Below, piece by piece: positions 8,956 through 18,810 of a stretch of DNA of 26,279 bases. The notes under the pieces were generated by a model. That model was given only the letters and a program-made list of their open reading frames with translations, had not been told where the DNA came from and made no database searches. The translations under genes were made by a program, and so were the position numbers. The first letter of the stretch is position 1, and each line of letters begins with the position of its first letter. Origin of the DNA: Guillardia theta CCMP2712 (lineage: Eukaryota; Cryptophyceae; Pyrenomonadales; Geminigeraceae). Location of the stretch: the NCBI RefSeq assembly GCF_000315625.1, contig NW_005434567.1, positions 1 to 26,279 of the forward strand. Reading direction: 5' to 3'.

Positions 8956-11900
8956 ATGTTGGGGTTCAATCTGTTTGGGCGCATTTCAAAGTTTTTGTTC
9001 GATTCAAGGGTAAGTTGCAGTTGGCCTACCACAGTGACCATCTAATGTTGAACTGATTGCGTTCAAGGCATCGGGAGGTGTGAGCAGCCATCTTCCTGAA
9101 TTCAACGAGCATGAAAAGGATCTCGTCAAGCTGCTCCACAATCTTGAGCGATCAAGGTCTCACCTGCAACGGCTTGAAAGTTCCGGGTACTCGGACCATC
9201 TGGACCAATGTTAGTATGATTGTTTCCCGCAGGTCGAAGGGGGATATGGTGATCACAGCGCAAGCAGATGTGATTTCTCTGCAGCAAGAAGTTATCGCCG
9301 CGTTGCAGCATGTGAACGTAGATGTCCTTGTTTGGAGATGGAGAGGTTCATTGTTTCTCAGGGATCTTCGCACGGGCATGAGAAGGAAGAGCCTGTTCAG
9401 CCCACGAATGTGTCGGCTCATCCCAGAAGACGCAGAGGTTGACTGGATTCGGTTTGTGCGAGCATGTCTCCACATAACTATGTGCTTGTTGGACTCTACA
9501 GGCGCTGTCAGTTCTGAAAGCATGGGGCCAGTTCTGGTTTCGGCATCAATATCTAAAGTTGTCATCCCGAAGGTGGAGCAGGAGAAGCAGAAGCTAGCTT
9601 CTGTTCTCAAAGAGATGGTGATCTTCAGGTGATTCTACCTCCTTGCCTCCTTGGATCCGATTTCACTTAAAACTTGTTGTGACCTTCGACTTGGCAGTGA
9701 CGTGCACGATGAAGACATCCATGCTCTGGTAGATGCGTTCGCGCCGGAATGGTGTGCGGCAGAGACCGTGATCATGCGCAAGGGAGACATGGGCGACAAG
9801 TTCTACATCGTTGACAAAGGAGTGTGTGATTGCTTCGTTGCGAGGTAGCACTACCTTGCCGGAGCTCCTTGGTCGACTGACTTTCTGCGTCACGACAGTG
9901 CAGAAGGCGGGTCAATGCTCATATGTACAGTGACAGAGGGCAAAGGCGTTGGAGAACTTGCCCTTCTCTACAATGCCCCCCGGGCCGCGACCGTAGTGGC
10001 AAGAACCGATTGCTACTTGTGGTCTTTGGACCGGGGCACGTTCCAGTGCCTTGTGCTGTCTGCCACCGCCCGGCGACGGAGACAGTACAAAGAGTTCCTT
10101 CGCGGCGTACCCATCCTGTCCAACCTGACGGCGGAGGAGCTTGCGAAGGTGGCAGACGTGATGGAAGCCAAGTGGTTCGAGGGAGGAGAGTACATAATTG
10201 AACAGGGGGAGGACGGTGATACCATGTTCTTCATCGAGGAGGGTTCGGCCATAGCCACCAAGAATGCCGGGCCGGGCAGGCCCTCTAAGAAACTGATGGA
10301 TTTCTCCAAGGGAGACTACTTTGGTGAGCTAGCACTGATCCGCAACGAGCCGCGAGCAGCCAACGTCATCGCAGTGAGTCGGTGCAAGGTCTGCATCATT
10401 GACAAGCAAGCCTTCGTTCGGCTCCTCGGCCCTTGCCTGGAGATCATGAGCCGCAGGATCCACCTGTACGAGGCGTTCTTGGACGAGGAGATCGTGCCTC
10501 CTTGCCTTGACTCGATCTTCCAGTGCGATCTCAACCTGCACCTCAACGCAGAGATGGACCCGGAGGGGCCGCAGCCTCCAAGGGCGAGGAGGAAGGCTGT
10601 CAGCGCAGCTCCCATCCAGATCAATCTGGCCCTGTGCTCTGAGCTGTCTTTGAACCTGACTGACGAGGACAAGGTCAAGCTCAAGAGTCTACTCAAGAAG
10701 ATCATCCTCTTCTCTCACCTCACTGACTCCGAGCTCGACTCCATGGTCAGCGCGTTCTTCGAGGTGGAGAAGAAGGCCGGAGACGTCATCATCTCCCAGG
10801 AGGAGGAGGGCGACAACTTCTACATCGTGGACTCTGGGGAGTGCGACATCTACGTCACGAAGAAGTCGGAGACTCGCCTGGTGGAGTGCGCGAGGGCGGG
10901 CGACTACTTTGGGGAGCTTGCGCTGATGTACAACTGCCCGAGGCTTGCGACGGTACGGGCCCGGACCAACGTGAAGCTTTTCGCGCTAGGGCAGGAGATC
11001 TTCAAGCACTTGCTCTGCTCGGCAGCGCAGGATCGGAGGAAGCAGTACGAGTCTTTCTTGCAGAACGTGCCGATCCTGAAGAGCCTGACGGCGGAGGAGC
11101 GGGGGAAGATCGCGGACGTGCTTGTGCAGACAACCTACGCAGACGGCGAATACATCATCAAGGAATTTGATTCTTGTGCAGACACTTTCTTCATAGTGTA
11201 CGAGGGGGAGGCGATAGCGACGAAGAGCGCGGAGGGAGCGGTGAAGGAGGTGATGAAGTACATGAAGGGGGACTACTTCGGAGAGCTGGCGCTACTGAAG
11301 CATGCGCCGCGAGCGGCGAACGTGGTAGCGAAGGGCAGGTGCACCGTTGTGAGCATTGACAGGGCGTCGTTCAATCGGCTGCTGGGCTCTTGCGATGAGA
11401 TTCTGAGGAGACACTGGCGAACTTATGAGCAGAACTCGTCTTCTGATAGTGATTCTGACTCATACAGGGATCCGTTTCCCATGGGCCCTTTGACGCTGAC
11501 GAGAAGGGGAGCGGTCAGCGCCTCGCCGTCCCTTCCGACTATCACGGACTTCCCGTCCAGCCCGAAGAGCTCGTTCCAACGGCTGCAGCTGTCGATCTCA
11601 CTCAAGAAGATCATCCTCTTCTCTCACCTCACTGACTCCGAGCTCGACTCCATGGTCAGCGCGTTCTTCGAGGTGGAGAAGAAGGCCGGAGACGTCATCA
11701 TCTCCCAGGAGGAGGAGGGCGACAACTTCTACATCGTGGACTCTGGGGAGTGCGACATCTACGTCACGAAGAAGTCGGAGACTCGTCTGGTGGAGTGCGC
11801 GAGGGCGGGCGACTACTTTGGGGAGCTTGCGCTGATGTACAACTGCCCGAGGCTTGCGACGGTACGGGCCCGGACCAACGTGAAGCTTTTCGCGCTAGGG

Positions 11901-12579
11901 CAGGAGATCTTCAAGCACTTGCTCTGCTCGGCAGCGCAGGATCGGAGGAAGCAGTACGAGTCTTTCTTGCAGAACGTGCCGATCCTGAAGAGCTTGACGG
12001 CGGAGGAGCGGGGGAAGATCGCGGACGTGCTTGTGCAGACAACCTATGCAGACGGCGAATACATCATTCGGCAGGACGAGGAGACGTCGGACACTTTCTT
12101 CATAGTGTACGAGGGGGAGGCGATAGCGACGAAGAGCGCGGAGGGAGCGGTGAAGGAGGTGATGAAGTACATGAAGGGGGACTACTTCGGAGAGCTGGCG
12201 CTACTGAAGCATGCGCCGCGAGCGGCGAACGTGGTAGCGAAGGGCAGGTGCACCGTTGTGACCATCAACCGCCACAGTTTCACCAGGTATGGGGAGGCAA
12301 GGAAACAGAGAGGAGGAGAGAGGAGGAAGCTTGTGTTGATGGAGAGGGGAGGAGTGTGGAAGGGTTGTAGTTGGAGATGATGAGAATTTCTGGATGGAAT
12401 GGTTTGAGATGAGTTGGGGAAATGGTGGAGTGGGCGGAGGGAGGAGGGAGGGGGATGGGTGTGAGGAGAGGGGGAGGGGAAGTGAAGGACGGACAAGTCT
12501 CCTTGATGCCCGAGCTGATGACATGCGATGCAGACTGTTGGGTTCCTGCTCGGAGCTGCAGCAGCGACACTACGCATGA
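8956..12579 (+). CDS. Six-domain cyclic-nucleotide-binding protein (PKG/PKA-regulatory-like), no kinase domain
   Basis: Model exons 8956-9009, 9068-9186, 9233-9628, 9698-9844, 9899-12286 and 12534-12579 give 1,049 aa. The last three junctions are secure (AG/T or AG/A splits restore the frame); the first two exons are tentative. Six cNMP-binding beta-barrels lie at ~179-303, 306-430, 503-624, 626-748, 806-927 and 929-1049, arranged as three A/B pairs. Each keeps a phosphate-binding cassette of the form (F/V)GELAL....PR(A/L)A(T/N), including the Glu that contacts the ribose and the Arg that contacts the phosphate, so all look ligand-competent. PR-A-A/T cassettes resemble PKA-R and PKG rather than channels. 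Pairs are separated by linkers, one Ser/Asp-rich (NSSSDSDSDSYRD). The N-terminus has helical, coiled-coil-like segments. No kinase, channel or exchange-factor domain follows, since the protein ends 15 codons after the last barrel segment (LLGSCSELQQRHYA). It may be a regulatory subunit or nucleotide buffer; that is inference. The second and third pairs arise from a recent duplication. Confidence 0.88.
10691..11352 (+). repeat. In-gene tandem duplication, copy 1 (662 bp)
   Basis: Identical to 11600-12261 at a constant offset of 909 bp (303 codons), apart from three synonymous substitutions (CGC/CGT, CTG/TTG, TAC/TAT) and one 22-bp divergent patch at 11159-11180. It encodes cNMP-binding domain 3 and most of domain 4. 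Confidence 0.95.
11600..12261 (+). repeat. In-gene tandem duplication, copy 2 (662 bp)
   Basis: Second copy of 10691-11352, encoding domain 5 and most of domain 6. The flanking linker (11353-11599) and the 3' boundary after GTTGTGA are unrelated in the two copies, so the junctions are sharp. Confidence 0.95.
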
Positions 12580-12948
12580 GGTTCAGCAGATGGCTGGCAT
12601 TCAATCGCAAAGCTTGTTGAAGTCAACGCTGCACTGATGTGCAGGTGAGGTCTATCAGTCTCAAGATCCCAGCCTTCCCGCGGCTGACGAGCTATGGGGG
12701 GAGGGGAGGAGGAGGAGGAGAGCTGCTGGATGCGACCGGGGCGCGCATCTTGGATGTGTGTTGATGTTCTAGTCAGTGAAGAACCTTCTCCTGTCGTTCC
12801 TGCGCCGCTCGTTGGGTGTCGACATGCACCACTTGATCCTGCCTCCTTCACAAGACGCGCCAGAGGTGCAGAGAGGAGCAGCAGCAAGGCAGGGGGAAGG
12901 GGAGGAGGACACTGGAGGAAACAGTGGGGAGGACCTCCGTCGCGCCGC
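12580..12948. other. Convergent spacer between cNMP-binding and hydrolase genes
   Basis: This 369-bp spacer between two convergent stops includes a G/A-rich run (about 12692-12722). I see no further coding exon. Confidence 0.6.
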
Positions 12949-13969
12949 TCACGACACGACACCATGGTGGTCGTCAGCAGGCAAGAGGACACGGTCGACA
13001 AACCTCTTCATCGTCTCGTAGTATCCCCGAGACAGGCAGGTGCTGTTGTGCTTGCCCTGCACGCCCATCACACTAGGAGGAGGTCAAAGGACCTCAGGGT
13101 CTCACCTTGGGGAACGCCGCGAGCTCTCGCCCCTCGGACTGGACGGCCGCCTTGTACAGCGCCGTCATCATCCAAGGAGGAACGATCTCGTCCGCTCGTC
13201 CTGACAGGAACAGCATCGGCCGGCTGATCTTGGGGATGACCTGCATCGAGTCCCACTTGTTGCGCATCGCCCGGATCATGTACTTACTGTACGCTGGAGA
13301 CAAGTGCTTGACCAGATCATCGATGCTAGTGAAAGTGTTCTCCACTATGATCGCTCTTATCTGATCCTCCCTCCTCGCAGCCAGCTCCAGCGCCACCGCC
13401 CCCCCCAGGGACCGACCGAATAGGAAAATCTGGCTTGGATCCACAACGTCTCGCCGCAGGAGCAGGTAGTCCAGCGCCGCCTCCGCGTCCATGATCAGCC
13501 CCCGCTGGCTCGGCGTCCCCTCGGACATGCCGTACCCGCGGTAGTCGACCAGCATGATGTTGGCCTTGACCTTCTGGAACATCCCGAGTGCGTCGTAGAG
13601 CATGTGCGACACGTTGCAGGCGTTGCCGTGGAAGTGAATGATGGTGGGCGAGCTTTTCGCATCCTTCCTCTTGATCAGCCACCCGTGGACGACCTTCTTG
13701 TCCTTGGTCGTAATCTCCACGTCTTCGTAGTTGGGCATGTAGAAGTCTCTTGGCGTCTTGGTCAGGACGCGGCTGGTCGGCGACGCATACAGCACCTTCC
13801 CCTCGAACATGGACGTGAGCATGGAGAGAAAAGAGTGGCGCATGGAGGTGTAGATAGGCGAGTTGTGCGCTGATGGTATGTGGACAGCGGAGCTGGAGCC
13901 CGTGCCCTCTACCTCTGTATCCTTCAAGTGCTGGTCGACGCAATTCCAGTATAGGCTGGCAAATGCCAT
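12949..13969 (-). CDS. Alpha/beta hydrolase of the ABHD13/ABHD17 (BEM46-like) family
   Basis: Two exons, 13969-13106 and 13056-12949, join across a 49-bp GT-AG intron at FPK/GKHN to give 323 aa. Family members are membrane-associated serine hydrolases, with protein depalmitoylation (ABHD17) the best known activity; the substrate here is unknown. Seen: the oxyanion-hole segment IIHFHGNACN, VDYRGYGMSEGTPS, the nucleophile elbow FGRSLGG (Ser ~187), the acid in LSGRADEIVPP (Asp ~260), and the catalytic His in GKHN (~291, exon 2). The triad is complete. The final 30 residues (GYYETMKRFVDRVL) match the usual C-terminal helix. Start: the first ATG in frame is 13969. The frame stays open upstream through VGRLLAKMAFASLYW, preceded by CAG acceptor-like sequence, so a 5' exon carrying a membrane anchor may be missing. 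It converges with the cNMP-binding gene. Confidence 0.9.
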
Positions 13970-14066
13970 CTTAGCTAGAAGCCTTCCCACTGACCTGTTC
14001 TGTCCTAGTACCCTGCTGCAAACGAGCCGTCAGACAGAATATGTGGCAGTCCGAGCTCTGAGCAAA

Positions 14067-14161
14067 GATGTCCCTCCCTCCCTCCCTCTCCCATTCTCTC
14101 TCTCTCCCTCCCTCCCTCCCCTCCCCTCCCCTCCCTCTCCCATTCTCTCTCTCTCCCTCCT
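14067..14161. repeat. (CCCT)n/(CTCT)n tract with an internal duplication
   Basis: Plus-strand CCCTCCCT runs are interrupted twice by the same phrase CCCATTCTCTCTCTCCCTCC, so the tract is itself a tandem duplication. It lies upstream of the minus-strand hydrolase gene. Confidence 0.9.
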
Positions 14162-14400
14162 TGTAGGGCGGATGCATCCGATGGGGTTGAACGCGCAACA
14201 TCTGCTGCTGCTCGTCCAGTACATGTGTCAGATCCCGGGGAACTCCATAAGTTAATATGAAGCGACCGAACGGCTTGTGTTCGCTTTGCTTGCAGAGATC
14301 TTTGCCAAGTGGTGCAAATGGATGATGGTGACGGGACTGAGTTTGGCTGTCAGATCCTTGAAATTTGTTTGCACCAAAGAATTGTTGAATTTTCTTGGTC

Positions 14401-14610
14401 CTATATGACGAGGATCCATGGGTGTTGCGCGAAGAAAGCTGGTTGAGTTTGCTTGTCGTGGGGGAGCTTGTTCTGATCTCGAGCGATCAGCTTCCTATCG
14501 GAATTGATCTTCTTCAAAAGACTGTCCAAAAATCCGATTGTATCGAATGATTTCAATGGATTGCCTTTCTCTTGTTCTTGAATCAATAGTGCGCAAAGGT
14601 CGACCAGATT
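14401..14610 (-). other. Possible coding ORF next to the assembly gap, unrecognised
   Basis: A minus-strand frame open from about 14610 to a stop at 14403-14401 reads LVDLCALLIQEQEKGNPLKS, then FDTIGFLDSLLKKINSD and RKLIARDQNKLPHDKQTQ. Its composition is protein-like, hydrophobic then charged. It is more A/T-rich in codon use than neighbouring genes. It lacks a convincing start or splice acceptor, and it lies just 20 bases from the N gap, so it may be the 3' end of a gene hidden there or chance. I do not recognise the family. Confidence 0.3.
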
Positions 14611-14630
14611 TGATCAAAAACCCCGATCAC

Positions 14631-14730
14631 NNNNNNNNNNNNNNNNNNNNNNNNNNNNNNNNNNNNNNNNNNNNNNNNNNNNNNNNNNNNNNNNNNNNNN
14701 NNNNNNNNNNNNNNNNNNNNNNNNNNNNNN
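14631..14730. other. Assembly gap (100 N)
   Basis: Exactly 100 Ns, the conventional size for a scaffold gap of unknown length. The sequence immediately to the right is extremely GC-rich, which probably caused the assembly break. Confidence 1.
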
Positions 14731-15350
14731 GCGCCCGCGCCGCCAGACGCCGCGGTATTATCAGCCAGCGCCGCGTCCGGGCGCGCCCGCGGCCCCGCGG
14801 CGCCGGCCGCGGCCCGGGGCCGGGCCCGGGCCGCCGGGGGCGGTACCCGGCCGTCCGAGGCTCTCAGTGACTAGTCACCGTACCGTACGGCAACTTTCAC
14901 TGAGTTTCGGCGCCGGCCGACTCTAGTAGACCGGCGTACGGTGACTGTCTTCAAGTAGTGCTCCGAACGTTTTAAGTCAAGTTAAAGGTCCGATCACGGT
15001 ACGAGGACCCAGTGGCAATCAGGAGAGGCGGCGAGCCTGGGAGGCTCCGACACAGTGATCGGACGCCGACTCACAGAAGCTGAGTCGACTCAACGGTCTC
15101 GGCGAGCCTCTCAGAGTCTCGGAGCACAGCCCGGCTCAGCTGTGGCACTCGGCGGCGCGCCGCACTGCCACACTGACATGCCGCGGCGGGCAGGGCCGCC
15201 CCGCCGGGCTGGAGACGGGGGCCGCACCGTACCGTCGTAGTACTGCCTTTGTCCTCGTACTGATTTTTAACTTAACTTTGAGTAAAAAGTTCAAACTGCC
15301 GTAACGGATGTTAGTAATGCTCCTCATCATTGATCTGGATTCCGCCGGGC
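14731..15350. repeat. GC-rich dispersed-repeat island A
   Basis: Begins abruptly at the gap with nearly pure G/C sequence, then becomes a mixture of short palindromic words (CCGTACGG, GGTACC, GCCGGC) and GACTC/GAGTC-rich phrases. It contains one copy of a 30-bp core (15257-15286) shared with island B. No reading frame is credible; alanine/arginine/glycine-rich frames reflect composition only. Confidence 0.75.
15257..15286 (+). repeat. 30-bp core repeat, copy 1
   Basis: A 30-bp A/T-rich core containing TTTTTAACTTAACTTTGAG, embedded in GC-rich sequence and identical to 19086-19115. Confidence 0.95.
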
Positions 15351-15526
15351 GGGCAGTGACTGTCCGATTAAACTGGCAAGTGATTTGAGTGCTTGCGACT
15401 TTGATCTGTTGTGATTTACTTGTGACTTGAAACAAACTGCGGCTCTGTACTGGGATCGTCTGTAAATAAACCTTACAACACCACCTTCAATCTGTCCAAC
15501 CCGCCGCACTGACGCATCGAAGGAAA

Positions 15527-16050
15527 CTATCCCCTATTCTCGATATGGTCGAAAGCATCTTTGAACAACTGTCCCATCTCCATGCTCCATTGCCCAAGTG
15601 CCTCTTCGTGTACCCAGGAGCTCGATGTGACTTCCTTCGTGTCGTCAAGCATCACATCACTCACATCACTTTGTAGCTGGTTTTGTGTGCGAGCATTCTT
15701 CTTCGCTTGCGATCGAGCAAGGGCAACGACTACCTCTTCCCTCCCTGTCCCAACCCTTGGTCTCAGGCGCGAGTAAGGCCACTTTTGGATGCCCAGTCGC
15801 CGGCAGACGTGCTTCATCGTCGTGATAGAGAAGCCCTGAGACGAGATGTTAGAAGAGAGGAGGAGAAACCGACGACGCCGCGTCGGCGATCTCGACAACG
15901 TACCAGCAAGTCAGCAGCTTCCTGTTGTCGCATGACGAACAGGCTCTGGATGAAATCGACCGTGAGTTCTGAAGTTTTCTTTCTTCTGTTGCTTTTCATT
16001 GTCGCGGTATCTTGGAGGTAGGGCGGACTAGTACTGGCGGCGCTATCCAT
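15527..16050 (-). CDS. Small RWP-RK domain protein, two exons
   Basis: Exons 16050-15904 and 15835-15527 join across a 68-bp GT-AG intron, phase 0, giving 151 aa. The junction falls inside the domain: EAADLL then GFSITTMKHVCRRLGIQKWPYSRL. This matches the RWP-RK pattern (AAxxLgvs.TtlKkiCRxxGIxRWPyRk), with Lys for the first Arg and Ser-Arg for the final Arg-Lys. RWP-RK proteins (NIN-like, RKD, MID) are DNA-binding factors of plants, green algae and some protists, acting in nitrogen response, egg-cell identity and mating type. The domain spans roughly residues 32-76. The rest is a lysine-rich N-terminus and a polar, acidic C-terminus ending FDHIENRG. No PB1 or GAF-like domain is present, so it resembles the short RKD/MID class. 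Start 16050 is the first ATG in frame; 15999 is an alternative. Confidence 0.82.
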
Positions 16051-16332
16051 GACTAGATCTGGCTCGCTGCAGAGAACGTATCTGAATTGACCGATCGTGC
16101 AATCCAAGAATACTTGGGGGGGTACACTAGGAAAGCGAGGGAGAATGAAGTAGGTATTGCGTTACAAAGACAAGGAGGGAAGGAAAGAGCAAGATTGCAC
16201 GGAGGGGTGCTTCAGGACCGAACTTTCAACTTCACGCGCCAGCGGGAGAAAGTACAGGCGAGAAGAGGGCAGCGGCTGAACTCACGAAGAGCAGTCAAGT
16301 CGCAAGAAGGGCAAGCAGCGCAAGAGGGAGGA

Positions 16333-16386
16333 GAGCGGAGGGAGCGGAGGGAGCGGAGGGAGCGGAGGGAGCGGAGGGAGCGGAGA
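16333..16386. repeat. 9-bp minisatellite, six units
   Basis: Six head-to-tail copies of GAGCGGAGG, the last ending GAGA. It sits in G-rich non-coding sequence upstream of the RWP-RK gene. Confidence 0.95.
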
Positions 16387-16539
16387 AGGGTGGGGGGGGT
16401 GCGGAAGGACACGGGGCGGGGAGATGCGGAGTGTGTAGTAAAGTTGGTAGCTTGTGGTCGTCGTAAAAGCCTGGAAAAGGCATTTTGATTATCGAAAAGA
16501 CTTCTTTTCAAGAAGTCAACCGATCGATTGGAGTAAAAA

Positions 16540-16860
16540 TGTCTGACTAGAGGTGGGCATCCCCAGGGGGCGGTGGGGGTTATTCGGAACAATGAACCAT
16601 GGTGTAGGTACACGACAACCAGCCGGATACAGGGGTGGTGTCGATGCTCCAGGGGTCAGATAACCAGCTCGGATGATGACCAACCAAATAGGTGGTAGCA
16701 TATCGGTCAGTTGGGGTGGGGTGGTGGTAGGGGTATGCTTTTCAGGAGATGTAAGGGGTAGTGACCACGGGGGGTGTGCCGGTTGAGATGAGCAACTAGT
16801 ACATTCAGTAGGGTTGTGACCCTCTGCGTAGTGTACATACGGTTCCTAGGACCTACTGAG
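16540..16860. repeat. G-rich TACCC-type island (second occurrence)
   Basis: Dense GGGGTGG, GGTAGGGG and GGGGTAG words on the plus strand, the same vocabulary as 7930-8640 and the complement of 21770-22520. There is no coding potential. It is followed by two A-rich runs (16908-16933). Confidence 0.65.
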
Positions 16861-18030
16861 GACACGTTGCCCTCGGAGGAGCAAAATAAAAATTTGGAAA
16901 AGCGGAAACTAAAAAAAAAAGAATAAAAAAAAAGGGAAGAGAACAACCAAGTATGCAGATTCGTTAGTTAGCACATAGAACGTGCGCGCGCGCGGGAGGG
17001 GAGGGAGGATAAAAGGAGAGAGGGAGGGAGAGGAGTAGCAGAAATATCGCCCTGGCTGAAGGAGGGTCATTTGAAGGAGGGAAGGACGGAGAGGATGAGG
17101 GCGGTCGAGCATGGTTGTTTGGTATGGAAGTGGAGGCCGGGGCTGGAAGTTAGACCCGTGCTGCATGTTGGAGGGCAGATGAAGGGAAGAGCCGGAGACT
17201 TTCATGAGACTTTCATGCAGATTCAGATAAGATGAGCATGGTTGAGTGACGAGGAACTGAGAGGAGGAGAATGAGGAGCTAGTTGATGGTTGCCTGTTGA
17301 GAGCTGAAAGAGTCGCTGCCACCATTTGCTCTCAATTTCTCGCGTCGAATGATGCAGGAAAACTTTCCTTGGTCGCAATAGATGTCGCTGCTGAGGGATC
17401 GAATTTTTTCGAATGCTTGCTGCTCGGTTCATGACGTGCAAGTGGACTACGAATACCTTTTGCTAAGAAACGCCGATGTCGTCTCCACTGACGAGGGTGT
17501 GTGGTTAATGCTGCCATAAGCATTGTGATCTAGCAGTAAAAGTAGAGGAACTTCGAGCCGAGATTGACTTGTTCCATTTGCTGCTCAACTTTGGCATTTT
17601 GACCAACAGTGTACAAGAGATCATGTTCAAGAGGTCTGTCTGTGCAGGGCTAGCGGAATATGAGATGTAGGTGCTGAACTGACGCAGCAAACACGCAGGC
17701 AGCTGCTTCCATCTTGTCAAAGGACTTCTGGTTACTGTCAATTACCTTTGATCAGCATTATCTAGGCTCAGATCAGTTCTTGAATAATGTCATTGATGCC
17801 TACGAGTGTACGAGAGCAAACTCAGTGTTGTGTACTCCTTGCTGCTCTATAGTTCTCTCGCACCATAAGCTCGTTTGTATCTCCCATGGAGCGCTCTTTC
17901 GTTTGTCAGGGCCACAATGTCGCAATGGTCAAGTCACTCTTGAAATTGCGTGCCTGCCCTTCAGACGTTGTGAGTTGCAGGGTGTCAACACGCGAACCGA
18001 AGTCCACCTCACGTGAGTTTCAGGAGGTCA
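16861..18030. other. Region without a defensible gene
   Basis: Contains A-runs, a CG-alternating stretch (about 16983-16994) and G/A-rich sequence to about 17300. From about 17540 to 17640 one plus frame reads VEELRAEIDLFHLLLNFGIL and onward, which is protein-like. From 17714 to 18016 another frame is open but does not join to it with consistent splice phases. A diverged gene or pseudogene is possible; I could not build a model. Confidence 0.4.
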
Positions 18031-18041
18031 AGTGGCAGTAG

Positions 18042-18100
<59 letters not shown>

Positions 18101-18102
18101 CC
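18042..18102. repeat. (TGCC)n tetranucleotide array
   Basis: About 15 uninterrupted TGCC units, then related CTGCC and CTGCAGTGCC phrases to about 18180. It leads directly into GC-rich island B. Confidence 0.95.
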
Positions 18103-18744
18103 AAGCTGCCTCCCAGTGCCTGCAGTGCTTCCCCCGGGAGTCCCGGCTGCCTGCAGTGCCGCAGTTGCCTGCCTGCCCGGCAGTCACTGTGAGCCTGTGC
18201 CTGGCCAGTTAGGTACTGACGGTGTAAACTTGCAGAACCGTTTTCAAGTTTGCGGCACTGTGTGCACAACGGTCACCGGCAGCCGCCGCCCGAGTGACGG
18301 CCCGTGCCGCGAAGTAGTACTTATCATTCTAGTCAGGCTCCGAGTTACTTTCAGCCTCTGCGACTGAATCAAGCCGCCAGTTCACGGTGGCCGTGTTGCC
18401 AACATCAACTTCCCGGTCCCCGGTGCCAGTGACTTCCGAGTTCGGAAATCTGCCGCTGGCGGCCGCCGCCGGGCCCACTGAGCCCGGCCGCCGCCCGGTC
18501 ACACGGTGGCCCGGCCTGGGTTGCCGTTCCGGCTTTTTGTCCGATCAGCGCCCGGGCCGGGCCGCGTGCGGGGCCGCGGGTGCCCGGCCGGCCACGCCGC
18601 GGCGGCGGGCCACGGCGTGACCGGCGTCACGCCGGCGTCTGACTCTGTGAGTGAAGTAAGAGTCACGGCCGCGCCTGAGTCGGCCCGTTGGTGACGGCGT
18701 CCGAGGCCGCTGCCCGCCCCGGGCCCCGGCCGCGAGAGTACGGT

Positions 18745-18787
18745 AACTTCTCAGTTACTGAGAAGTTGAGTAACTTCTCAGTTACTC
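18745..18787. repeat. Two adjacent hairpins
   Basis: First, arms AACTTCTCAGT and ACTGAGAAGTT separated by one base (18745-18767), a perfect 11-bp inverted repeat. Second, immediately after, arms GAGTAAC and GTTACTC around TTCTCA (18768-18787). The inverted copy of the 30-bp core follows directly. Confidence 0.9.
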
Positions 18788-18810
18788 AAAGTTAAGTTAA
18801 AAATCAGTAC
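18783..18810 (-). repeat. Core repeat, inverted copy (28 of 30 bp)
   Basis: Reverse complement matches the 30-bp core for 28 bases. The match to 15257 extends a few bases further on the outer side (CCTC before GTACTG). Confidence 0.93.

Noticed and set aside
8799-9056. Open frame from ATG 8799 as the start of the cNMP-binding gene
   Set aside because: Joining its end to the next exon gives a stop; the frame beginning at ATG 8956 joins in phase. Kept only as a tentative model because the acceptor there is AAG.
9451-9505. A possible 46-bp intron (GTGCGAGC to CTACAG) inside the third exon of the cNMP-binding gene
   Set aside because: Removing it shifts the frame into an early stop in the conserved region before domain 1.
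10841-12370. Long frames shifted relative to the cNMP-binding exon
   Set aside because: They duplicate between the two repeat copies only because the real coding frame does; composition is not protein-like.
16087-16488. Arg/Glu-rich frame over the 9-bp minisatellite
   Set aside because: The Arg-Arg-Glu repeats come directly from GAGCGGAGG units; the surrounding sequence has no other coding signature.
17714-18016. 100-codon plus-strand open frame
   Set aside because: It starts at a non-ATG codon, has no recognised domain, and could not be joined in phase to the protein-like stretch near 17540-17640.
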